This document shows positions 1-5,833 of a stretch of 5,925 nt of DNA, in pieces; within the stretch, counting starts at the first letter, position 1, and each line of letters starts with the position of its first letter. The DNA is from Chloroflexota bacterium (GTDB taxonomy: Bacteria > Chloroflexota > UBA6077 > JADZDV01): assembly GCA_020850915.1 (NCBI GenBank), contig JADZDV010000448.1, forward strand, positions 1-5,925. Reading direction: 5' to 3'. The translations under genes and the position numbers were made by a program. Under the pieces are notes generated by a model. The model had not been told where the DNA came from. It did no database searches and was given only the letters and a program-made list of their open reading frames with translations.

Positions 1-74
1 ATCGCGACCCGGGGCCGGGGGACGCTGCGAGCGGCGCGCACCTTATGGCGGTTGGCGAGCCGGATCGTCCACCA
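1..74. other. Left-edge region downstream of the SDR gene, no gene called
   Basis: This very GC-rich stretch follows the stop codon of the minus-strand SDR gene. A plus-strand open frame begins at the ATG at position 45, but it lies antisense to the SDR gene and its product is rich in Arg, His, Pro and Asp, as expected of a shadow frame. A short GC palindrome near positions 8-19 (CCCGG, two bases, CCGGG) has too small a loop and no T-run, so I do not call a terminator. Confidence 0.4.
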
Positions 75-746
75 TCAGGTCAGACTGCCCACGAGTCCGC
101 CGTCCACCAGGACAGTCGTTCCCGCAACATAGCTGGCTCGCTGCGCCATCCCACCCCGCGGGCGATCCGTGTAGATGTGTCCCGGCGCAACGACGTTCAC
201 CAGGATGTTGTCCGGGGCCAGTTCATTGGCGAGCGTCTTGAGGAGCCCGACCACGCCAGGCCGCATGGAGTTGGACAGGACCAGCCCGGGGATCGGCTGC
301 TTGACCGAGCTGGACTGGATTGCGAGGATGCGCCCGCCCCCGCGTCGGCGCATCGACGGCACGACGGCCCGGACCATCCGGATCGTGCTGAGCAGGTTCA
401 GCTCGAACGCCGCCTGCCACGCCGCGTCGTCCGGAAAGGCCTCGAACGTGCCGAGCGGAGGCCCGCCCGAGTTTGCGACCAGGATATCCACCGCGCCGAG
501 CTCCGCCACAGTCCGCTCCGCCCAGCGCTCGATGGCCTGTCCGTCACGCAGGTCTGGCGGCACCGCGGGCACCCGGCCGCCCGTGTTCCGGCGAATCGCC
601 TCGGCGGTCGATCCCAGCTCGGCGGCGTCGCGCGCGCAGATGCTGACCGCGCAGCCCTCCGACGCCAGCCCCATCGCCGTGGCGCGGCCCATCCCCTTGC
701 TCGACGCCGCGACCATCGCCACCTTGCCGGCTAGACCCAGATCCAT
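75..746 (-). CDS. Short-chain dehydrogenase/reductase (SDR), atypical and apparently internally shortened
   Basis: Predicted NAD(P)-dependent cytoplasmic oxidoreductase with a Rossmann fold; the substrate cannot be told. The 223-residue product has a glycine-rich cofactor motif, ASSKGMG at residues 14-20, in place of the usual TGxxxGIG. ANSGG (91-95) stands for the NNAG motif. A Ser cluster (145-147) gives the catalytic Ser, followed by VNVVAPG (183-189) and a TDR segment (193-195). The usual YxxxK is replaced: aligning LSNSMRPG (157-164) with the family puts Ser158 at Tyr and Arg162 at Lys. I recall an SDR subgroup with this LSNxxR pattern, annotated as FabG-like or general oxidoreductase. 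SDRs of this kind are about 250-265 residues long. Here TDR runs almost directly into the C-terminal RASYVAGT...VDGG segment (203-216), so about 35-40 residues of the substrate-lid region are missing. The ATG start is fixed by GGAGG 7 nt upstream. It is transcribed away from the ABC gene. An SDR fold is near certain; enzymatic activity is doubtful. Confidence 0.9.
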   Translation of the reverse strand: MDLGLAGKVAMVAASSKGMGRATAMGLASEGCAVSICARDAAELGSTAEAIRRNTGGRVPAVPPDLRDGQAIERWAERTVAELGAVDILVANSGGPPLGTFEAFPDDAAWQAAFELNLLSTIRMVRAVVPSMRRRGGGRILAIQSSSVKQPIPGLVLSNSMRPGVVGLLKTLANELAPDNILVNVVAPGHIYTDRPRGGMAQRASYVAGTTVLVDGGLVGSLT

Positions 747-753
747 CGGCTTT

Positions 754-758
754 CCTCC
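754..758 (-). promoter_or_regulatory. Ribosome binding site of the SDR gene
   Basis: Read on the minus strand this is GGAGG inside GGGAGGAAA, 7 nt before the ATG at 746. It is a near-ideal Shine-Dalgarno sequence and supports the chosen SDR start. Confidence 0.75.
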
Positions 759-778
759 CGTGCTCCAGGGGACGGCAT

Positions 779-803
779 CTCAGCCCCCGCGAACCAGGCT
801 GAG
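779..803 (-). repeat. Inverted repeat / potential hairpin in the SDR leader
   Basis: CTCAGCC (779-785) and GGCTGAG (797-803) are perfect 7-base inverted repeats with an 11-nt gap. In the SDR transcript they would form a hairpin about 20 nt upstream of the Shine-Dalgarno sequence. A second pair, GTGCTC (760-765) and GAGCAC (801-806), overlaps the right arm and reaches close to the ribosome binding site, so two alternative folds are possible. There is no T-run. It may be an operator, a leader structure, or chance in GC-rich DNA. Confidence 0.35.
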
Positions 804-849
804 CACCCGGGCTGGCGTCTCGTTGCGCCGCGCCGAGCCCGAGCGTTCT

Positions 850-855
850 TATAAT
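850..855 (+). promoter_or_regulatory. Candidate -10 element for the ABC transporter unit
   Basis: A perfect TATAAT sits in otherwise very GC-rich DNA, about 80 bp before the ABC start, which would give a leader of roughly 70-75 nt. No good -35 lies at 16-18 bp. The nearest candidate, TTGCGC at 823-828, is 21 bp away, and there is no extended -10 TG. This is the best promoter candidate for the four rightward genes, on sequence match alone. Confidence 0.4.
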
Positions 856-920
856 GCCTGCAAGAGGCGCGCGCCGATGTCTGGCCCTCACGGTGGCTAG
901 CCGTCGGTCCGTACGCCGCG

Positions 921-926
921 AGGTGG
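921..926 (+). promoter_or_regulatory. Ribosome binding site of the ABC transporter gene
   Basis: AGGTGG lies 6 nt before the GTG at 933 and 9 nt before the adjacent in-frame ATG at 936. Both spacings are usable, so the true start is either codon; the proteins differ by one residue. Confidence 0.5.
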
Positions 927-932
927 TAGGAC

Positions 933-2948
933 GTGATGAATGGCAGTTGGTGGTCGTACCTGCGCCACGACGAGCAGCGTGACAAGCCCGCGATCAACCG
1001 GGTCGTGCTCCGTCGTGTCGCGGCCTACGCCTGGCCGTACCGTTTCGTCATCCTCACGATGCTCGCGACGATTATCGGGTCGACCATCCTGGACCTGATC
1101 CCACCACTGCTCTACCGCCAGCTCATCGACCACGCCCTGCCGAACAGCGACTTCGGCCATCTCAACCTGCTGGCGCTCGGAATGATCGGCATTCCGATCC
1201 TGGACAGCCTCCTCTCTGTGGGACAGCGCTGGCTGAGCGCTCGCGTTGGCGAGGGCGTGATCTTCGATCTTCGCCGCGGGCTCTTCGAGCACCTCCAGCG
1301 GATGTCCCTCCGCTTCTTCACCAACTCGCGGACCGGCGAGATTATGGCGCGGCTGAACAACGACGTGGTGGGTGCCCAGCAGGCGATCACTGGCACGATC
1401 GTCAGCCTGTTGTCCAACGTGCTCACGGTCATCGGGACGCTCGCGATCATGCTGTCGCTAGAGTGGCGGCTTACGCTCGCGTCGGTCGTCATCCTGCCGC
1501 TGTTCATCATTCCGGCCCGGCGCGCGGCGCGGGTGCTGCGCCAGATCACGCGAGAGTCAATGGATCGCAACGCCCAGATGAACGGTCTGATGAACGAGAC
1601 GCTCAATGTGAGCGGGGCACTCCTGGTCAAGCTGTTCGGGCGGGAGCGGGCCGAGAACGACCGCTTCGCAGAGCGTGCCGCCGGTGTGCGCGACATCGGC
1701 ATCCGACAGGCGTTCGTCGGCCGGGGCTTCTTCACGGCCCTCGGACTGGTCAGCGCCGTCGGCGTGACGATCGTGTTCTGGGCGGGAGGCTACCTGGTGC
1801 TTGTCGGGACCTTTTCGGTGGGTACGCTGGTGGCGCTCGGGTCCTATGTGCGCCAACTCTACGGGCCGCTCTCCGCCCTGACCAACGCCCGGGTGGAGTT
1901 TGCCAACTCGCTGGTCAGCTTCGAGCGTGTCTTCGAGGTGCTTGATCTGCCGCTCGATATCTCGGACCGACCTGGCGCCACGACGATCGAGCACACCGAG
2001 GGGCGGATCGAGTTCGAGGACGTCTGGTTCGACTACGGAGAGTCGGCGGACGGCGCGGCAACGGGCCTCAAGGAGGTGGAGCGGCTGAGCTGGGGTGGCA
2101 TCCGTCCGTCAGGCCGGGTGAGCCACCGAGCCACGCGGCGAGGGACGCCGTTTGCACCCGCCCAGCACGAAGGGACGCTGGTTCGCGATCGCCCCGAACG
2201 CTGGGCGCTCAAGGGGGTGAGCTTCCAGATCGAACCCGGCCAGATGATCGCCCTCGTTGGGCCGAGCGGCGCCGGCAAGACGAGCGTCACCTACCTGGTC
2301 CCTCGGCTCTACGATCCAACACGTGGCCGCGTGACGCTCGACGGCCGCGATCTGCGCGACCTCCAGCTCACCTCCCTCTCCGCGCAGATCGGCATGGTCA
2401 CTCAGGAGACGTATCTGTTCAACGATACGCTGCGCTCCAATCTGCTGTACGCCCGCGCGGACGCGACAGAGGCAGAGCTGCTGTCGGCCTGTCGGGTCGC
2501 CAGCCTGGACGCGCTGGTCGGCTCGCTGCCGGACGGCCTGGACACCCTGGTTGGCGAGCGCGGCTACCGGCTTTCCGGCGGGGAGAAGCAACGCGTGGCA
2601 CTTGCGCGGGTGATCCTCAAGAACCCGCGCATCCTGGTGCTGGACGAGGCGACCGCGCATCTCGACTCGGAGTCCGAAGCCCTGATCCAGGCGGCGCTCG
2701 AGCGGCTCATGGAGGGCCGCACCAGTCTGGTCATCGCGCACCGCCTGAGCACGGTCCTGGCCGCGGACAGGATCCTCGTCCTCGACGAGGGGCGGCTGGT
2801 GGAGCAGGGCACGCACGCAGAGCTGCTGGCAGTTGGCGGCCTGTACGCGCGGCTGTATGAGACGCAGTTCCGCGCGGCGCAGGAGAGTGTCGCCGGGGAT
2901 AGAGAGGGTCTGGCGCACGAGCGGCGCGATCCGTCCTGGTCGCGCTAG
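933..2948 (+). CDS. ABC exporter half-transporter (fused permease and ATP-binding domains) with an insert in the ATPase domain
   Basis: Predicted inner-membrane ATP-driven exporter of the MsbA/LmrA/BmrA type, working as a dimer; lipid or drug substrate unknown. The 671-residue product has six likely membrane helices at about 36-58, 75-95, 153-173, 178-197, 266-288 and 293-315. The intracellular coupling segment LRFFTNSRTGEIMARLNND lies at 126-144. The ATPase domain starts near 355 and is complete: A-loop Tyr368, Walker A GPSGAGKT (443-450), Q-loop Gln491, signature LSGGEKQ (547-553), Walker B ILVLDE (567-572, catalytic Glu572), D-loop AHLD (575-578) and switch His603. Relatives are usually 580-620 residues. 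The excess is a segment at about 371-420, between the A-loop strand and the WALKGVSF strand, rich in Arg and lacking any known motif. The start is GTG 933 or ATG 936. It heads a four-gene rightward cluster. The exporter family is certain; the substrate is not inferable. Confidence 0.95.
   Translation: MMNGSWWSYLRHDEQRDKPAINRVVLRRVAAYAWPYRFVILTMLATIIGSTILDLIPPLLYRQLIDHALPNSDFGHLNLLALGMIGIPILDSLLSVGQRWLSARVGEGVIFDLRRGLFEHLQRMSLRFFTNSRTGEIMARLNNDVVGAQQAITGTIVSLLSNVLTVIGTLAIMLSLEWRLTLASVVILPLFIIPARRAARVLRQITRESMDRNAQMNGLMNETLNVSGALLVKLFGRERAENDRFAERAAGVRDIGIRQAFVGRGFFTALGLVSAVGVTIVFWAGGYLVLVGTFSVGTLVALGSYVRQLYGPLSALTNARVEFANSLVSFERVFEVLDLPLDISDRPGATTIEHTEGRIEFEDVWFDYGESADGAATGLKEVERLSWGGIRPSGRVSHRATRRGTPFAPAQHEGTLVRDRPERWALKGVSFQIEPGQMIALVGPSGAGKTSVTYLVPRLYDPTRGRVTLDGRDLRDLQLTSLSAQIGMVTQETYLFNDTLRSNLLYARADATEAELLSACRVASLDALVGSLPDGLDTLVGERGYRLSGGEKQRVALARVILKNPRILVLDEATAHLDSESEALIQAALERLMEGRTSLVIAHRLSTVLAADRILVLDEGRLVEQGTHAELLAVGGLYARLYETQFRAAQESVAGDREGLAHERRDPSWSR
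2043..2192 (+). other. In-frame insert of about 50 codons inside the ABC ATPase domain
   Basis: This segment encodes roughly residues 371-420 of the ABC transporter. In relatives the A-loop strand (here VWFDYGE, 364-370) leads within a few residues to the strand matching WALKGVSF (424-431). Here about 50 extra residues intervene, with several Arg and two His, little predicted structure and no Walker-type motif. At DNA level it contains a 6-bp inverted repeat, GGTGGC (2094-2099) with GCCACC (2122-2127). It could be a lineage-specific loop or an in-frame dispersed repeat. Boundaries are approximate, judged from memory of the family. Confidence 0.6.
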
Positions 2949-2963
2949 GAGGAGAAGAGGAGG
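2947..2963 (+). promoter_or_regulatory. Double Shine-Dalgarno sequence before the D-threonine aldolase-like gene
   Basis: An all-purine run contains AGGAGG twice, at 2947-2952 (overlapping the ABC stop codon) and at 2958-2963. The second is 6 nt before TTG 2970 and 9 nt before the in-frame GTG 2973, which fixes the start near here rather than at later ATG codons. It suggests efficient re-initiation after the ABC gene. Confidence 0.7.
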
Positions 2964-2969
2964 CCGGGA

Positions 2970-4073
2970 TTGGTGTGGCTGCCGGACCCAGGGGCGATCG
3001 GCAAGCGGGTGGACGAGCTGGACACGCCGTGCCTGGTGCTAGACCTGGACTGCGTCGAGCGTAACCTCGACTCCATGGCGAGCTTCTTCAGCGGTCGGCG
3101 AGCCCGAGTCCGGCCGCACGCGAAGACCCACAAGACGCCTCGTATCGCCCTGATGCAGCTCGAGCGTGGCGCGCTCGGTGTCTGCTGTGCGAAGCTCGGC
3201 GAAGCTGAGGTGATGGCCGCCGGCGGCGTCTCGCCGCTCCTTGTCACGACTGAAGTCGTCGGCCCCCGCAAGATTGCACGGCTGCTCGCTCTGGCACGAC
3301 CGGTCGAGGTCATGACCGGGGTGGACGACGCTCGCGCGGCGCGGGCGCTCTCGGACGCCGCGCTGGAGGCCGGCCTGCAGGTGCGCTGCTTGATCGATGT
3401 GAACGTCGGCCAGGACCGAACGGGCGTCGAGCCCGGCGAGCCTGCCCTGGCGCTCGGTCTCGCCCTGGAGCAGATGGCCGGCCTGGAGCTTGTCGGTCTT
3501 CAGGGATACGAGGGACACATCCAGCACATCGCCGACCAGGACGAGCGGTCCGAGGCGAACGGCTCGTCCATGCAGCTCCTTGGCGAGACGGCTGCCCTGC
3601 TGCGAGAGCGCGGCCTGCGCATGGAGATCATCAGCACGGCTGGCACGGGCACATTCCGCCAGGCGTGCGAATGGCCACACGTCACCGAGGCGCAGCCAGG
3701 CTCGTACGTCGTGATGGACGCGGATTACGGGCGCGTTGAGGGGCTCGGCTTCGAGCAGGCGATGGTCGTCCTGAGCACGGTCGTCAGCGTGAACCGCCGG
3801 CATGCGGCGATCGTGGACGCGGGATACAAGGTTCTGAGCACCGACGCCGGCATGCCCCGTCCTCGCGACCTCGAGGCGGCCTTTGTCATGAAGGGCGACG
3901 AGCACGGCATGCTACGCTTCGACGGCGGGTGCCCCGTGACCGTCGGGGATCAGGTGGCCATCATCCCGAGTCATTGCGACACGACGATCAATCTGCACGA
4001 TCTGTACTACGTCACGCGGGGCGACACCGTCGTCGCGGTGTGGCCGATCGCCGCGCGCGGAAAGTCACAGTAG
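2970..4073 (+). CDS. PLP-dependent enzyme, D-threonine aldolase / D-serine dehydratase (DSD1) family
   Basis: Predicted cytoplasmic fold-type III PLP enzyme acting on a D-3-hydroxy amino acid, by aldol cleavage (D-threonine to glycine and acetaldehyde) or dehydration (D-serine to pyruvate and ammonia). The 367 residues match the family's usual length. In order: DTPCLVLDLD (18-27), PHAKTHKTP (49-57, with Lys52 the expected PLP Schiff-base lysine), GYEGH (179-183), phosphate-binding TAGTGTF (223-229), PGSYVVMDADYG (243-254), DAGYKVLSTDAG (283-294), DEHG (310-313) and PSHCDTTINLHD (333-344). An alanine racemase-type barrel at about 16-250 is followed by a C-terminal beta domain. The likely divalent-metal site is His335-x-Asp337. 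As I recall, bacterial D-threonine aldolase uses HxD and vertebrate D-serine dehydratase HxC, so the aldolase reading is favoured; 3-hydroxy-D-aspartate aldolase is another option. The start is TTG 2970 or GTG 2973. It lies 21 bp after the ABC gene. Family firm, substrate uncertain. Confidence 0.92.
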   Translation: MVWLPDPGAIGKRVDELDTPCLVLDLDCVERNLDSMASFFSGRRARVRPHAKTHKTPRIALMQLERGALGVCCAKLGEAEVMAAGGVSPLLVTTEVVGPRKIARLLALARPVEVMTGVDDARAARALSDAALEAGLQVRCLIDVNVGQDRTGVEPGEPALALGLALEQMAGLELVGLQGYEGHIQHIADQDERSEANGSSMQLLGETAALLRERGLRMEIISTAGTGTFRQACEWPHVTEAQPGSYVVMDADYGRVEGLGFEQAMVVLSTVVSVNRRHAAIVDAGYKVLSTDAGMPRPRDLEAAFVMKGDEHGMLRFDGGCPVTVGDQVAIIPSHCDTTINLHDLYYVTRGDTVVAVWPIAARGKSQ

Positions 4074-4100
4074 GATGGCGAGGCCTGTCGGGGCGCTGCC

Positions 4101-4697
4101 GTGGGCGTAAAGCTGCTCGGTCGCCTTCGAGCCATGTTTGGACTGGATGACGCGCCGGCGGTCGTCCAGTCCCCGTCCCCGCCAGGTCCGTGGTCGCCGC
4201 CGATGGCGGATCTCCTCCTGGCACCGGTGCCCACCCTCCAGCCCGCGACGCCTTCCGGTGAGATCGCGGCGGCCGAGCGCGGCGAACGGCTCGCCGAACG
4301 TCTCCTCGAGGATGAGCGCCTGCGCGACCGGCTGCAGGACGACGAGGCGCAGCCGCTTATCGAGTGGGCTGCACGCCGGGGAACAGTGCTCATGCAGGCG
4401 ACGGCGAGCCTGCCGGACAGCGCGGCCGAGGCCGAACTGGACCGAGTCTCCGGCCTGCTGCGGGAGATGCTGCGGCTGGTCAACCTGGCGATTGGCGAGC
4501 GCTCCGACGCCTTGCCACAGTTGTTCGCGGCGCGCCTCCAGGCGCTTGACACGCTGCTGGTGCCTCCGCTCGTGGAGCCGGCTCCGAGTGCCGAGGCGCG
4601 TGCCTGGCTGGAAGACCTGCTCCAGCCCCCAGCCGGAGAACTGGCGCAGCTCTCGTCTCCGGAGCTCTGTCAGAGGTTATGCGCGCTTCTCGAATAG
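4101..4697 (+). CDS. Hypothetical protein, helical, with amphipathic N-terminus and Pro-rich linker
   Basis: I do not recognise this 198-residue protein. It begins with a short basic-hydrophobic segment (GVKLLGRLRAMFGL, 2-15) that could be an amphipathic, membrane-touching helix. A Pro-rich stretch (about 19-55) follows, then a strongly charged Glu/Arg helix (about 56-93) and further Leu-rich helices to the end. There is no signal peptide, transmembrane segment or catalytic motif; only two Cys occur, both near the C-terminus (190, 194). Strong GC bias at third codon positions supports this frame over the Arg/Ser-rich overlapping ones. The start is GTG 4101, with only a weak GGGG at 4090-4093 upstream; ATG 4134 is an alternative that would remove the amphipathic segment. 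The gene lies 27 bp after the aldolase-like gene, and its last 19 bp overlap the PLD-like gene, implying translational coupling. A scaffold or regulatory role is only a guess. Confidence 0.7.
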   Translation: MGVKLLGRLRAMFGLDDAPAVVQSPSPPGPWSPPMADLLLAPVPTLQPATPSGEIAAAERGERLAERLLEDERLRDRLQDDEAQPLIEWAARRGTVLMQATASLPDSAAEAELDRVSGLLREMLRLVNLAIGERSDALPQLFAARLQALDTLLVPPLVEPAPSAEARAWLEDLLQPPAGELAQLSSPELCQRLCALLE

Positions 4698-5833
4698 CAA
4701 CGGCGGTCGTCGCCGTTCTCGTCATCGTCGCGGTCGCGCTGTTCGTCGCGCGGACGGTGCCCCGCCCTGACGGCGCGCGGGCTACGTCGCCCGGGAAACC
4801 TGCCTCAGGTTCCGTGGCCGCCGACTGGTACGACCTCTTCTTCACCCAGCCGCTGATCCCGGACCGAAAGGAGCTGCACCACGGCGGCCTGGACGAGCGG
4901 CTCGTGGCAATGATGGACGAAGCGACGATCAGCCTGGATGTGGCCGACTACGACTTCGACCTGGAGAACGTCGCCCTGGCGATGGCGAAGGCGTTAGCCC
5001 GGGGCGTCCGCGTCCGCATGGTGACGGACACGGACACGCTCGAGGACCGGAATAATCAGGAGATTCAGCACGCCCTTCAGATCGTGCGTGAGGCAGGCAT
5101 CGGCATCGTCGGCGACAACCGCCAGCCGATCATGCACCACAAGTTCGTCGTCAAGGACGGCGCCGAAGTGTGGACGGGCTCATGGAACTTCACCGACGGC
5201 GACACCTACCGGCTGAACAACAACAGCATCCGGATCAGGTCGCCTCAGCTCGCAGCCAACTTCAGCGCCGAGTTCGAGAAGATGTTCGTCAAGCACGAGT
5301 TCGGCCCGAGCAAGTCGCCTGGCGATCCCAACCCGACGATCACCGTTGGCGGCGCGACGATCGAGATGTACTTCTCGCCGCGGGACCGCCCCGCTCGCCC
5401 GCTAGCCGCCAGAATCCGCGCCGCGACGAAGAGCGTCCACTTTCTCGCCTTCTCGTTCACCCACGACGACCTCGGTCAGGCTGTGATGGAGCGGCAGAAA
5501 GCCGGCGTTGAAGTTGTGGGTGTGTTCGAGAAGACCGGCTCGGAGACCGCGGCCTCGGAGTATCCGAAGATGAAAGCAGCGGGGTTAGAGGTCTACCAGG
5601 ACGGTAGCCCGTATGTGATGCACCACAAGGTCTTTGTGCTCGACGGGCGCACCACGGCGTTCGGCTCGTTCAACTTCTCATCCAACGCCGACCGTGACAA
5701 CGACGAGAACTTGCTGATCGTCGACGACCCCGGTCTGGCCACCCAATTCGAGGCTGAGTTCCAACGGATGGTGGCGCTGGCGAAACAGCCTGCTCCAAGA
5801 CGCGCGAGCACGCCGGACGCGCGTCCCAGGTAG
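4679..5833 (+). CDS. Exported phospholipase D-superfamily protein with two HKD motifs
   Basis: Predicted phosphodiesterase of the PLD superfamily, which includes phospholipase D, cardiolipin synthases and Nuc-type nucleases; substrate unknown. The 384-residue product starts with a basic residue pair and a hydrophobic segment (7-24), a signal peptide or N-terminal anchor, so the enzyme should act outside the cytoplasmic membrane. There is no lipobox Cys. Both catalytic motifs are intact: His153-x-Lys155-x4-Asp160, followed by GSWNF (167-171), and His315-x-Lys317-x4-Asp322, followed by GSFNF (329-333). The His-to-GS spacing is 14 residues in both halves, as expected of a duplicated fold, so one chain can form a full active site. 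An Asn/Asp-rich stretch follows each motif. The C-terminus after about 368 is a Pro/Arg/Ala tail. The ATG at 4679 lies inside the end of the preceding gene. AGAGG ends only 2 nt before it, a poor site, so expression probably depends on coupling. Fold sure; lipase versus nuclease unresolved. Confidence 0.92.
   Translation: MRASRIATAVVAVLVIVAVALFVARTVPRPDGARATSPGKPASGSVAADWYDLFFTQPLIPDRKELHHGGLDERLVAMMDEATISLDVADYDFDLENVALAMAKALARGVRVRMVTDTDTLEDRNNQEIQHALQIVREAGIGIVGDNRQPIMHHKFVVKDGAEVWTGSWNFTDGDTYRLNNNSIRIRSPQLAANFSAEFEKMFVKHEFGPSKSPGDPNPTITVGGATIEMYFSPRDRPARPLAARIRAATKSVHFLAFSFTHDDLGQAVMERQKAGVEVVGVFEKTGSETAASEYPKMKAAGLEVYQDGSPYVMHHKVFVLDGRTTAFGSFNFSSNADRDNDENLLIVDDPGLATQFEAEFQRMVALAKQPAPRRASTPDARPR

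Larger units (their letters stand above)
747..932. other. Divergent intergenic region between the SDR and ABC transporter genes
   Basis: These 186 bp separate two divergently transcribed genes and must carry the promoter of each. Visible elements are the SDR Shine-Dalgarno sequence, a 7-bp inverted repeat at 779-803, a perfect TATAAT facing right at 850-855, and an AGGTGG before the ABC start. Open frames crossing the region on both strands have compositions typical of shadow frames, and I call none of them a gene. Confidence 0.6.

Noticed and set aside
8..19. GC-rich palindrome near the left edge as a terminator for the SDR gene
   Set aside because: A 5-bp stem with a 2-nt loop and no T-run cannot form a normal intrinsic terminator.
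770..812. Resemblance to the 5' half of a TPP riboswitch on the minus strand (GGGTGCTC, then GGCTGAGATG)
   Set aside because: The 3' half of the THI-box (ACCC, GAACCTGA, GCCAGCG-like segments) is absent in the roughly 30 nt left before the Shine-Dalgarno sequence, and an SDR is not a thiamine gene.
175..900. Long plus-strand open frame antisense to the SDR gene
   Set aside because: The product is rich in Arg, Ser, Ala and Pro without any motif, while the minus strand carries a clear SDR with a good ribosome binding site.
2181..2199. GTTCG/CGAAC inverted repeat at the end of the ABC insert as a mobile-element terminus
   Set aside because: It is only 5 bp, has no matching partner at the left edge of the insert, and I see no target-site duplication.
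2109..2918. Minus-strand open frame of 269 codons inside the ABC ATPase region
   Set aside because: It lies wholly antisense to conserved ABC motifs and has the composition of a GC-rich shadow frame.
3039..3905. Minus-strand open frame of 288 codons opposite the PLP enzyme gene
   Set aside because: It lies opposite conserved PLP-enzyme motifs, its Asp/His/Arg-rich product has no recognisable domain, and no ribosome binding site is evident.
4075..4110. Eleven-codon mini-frame (ATG to TAA) between the aldolase-like and hypothetical genes
   Set aside because: It is too short, has no proper Shine-Dalgarno spacing and no regulatory amino-acid run; most likely chance.
4138..4770. Alternative plus-strand frame overlapping the hypothetical gene and the PLD start
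   Set aside because: The product is very rich in Arg, Ser, Cys and Trp, typical of a shifted frame in GC-rich DNA; the 4101 frame has far better third-position GC bias.
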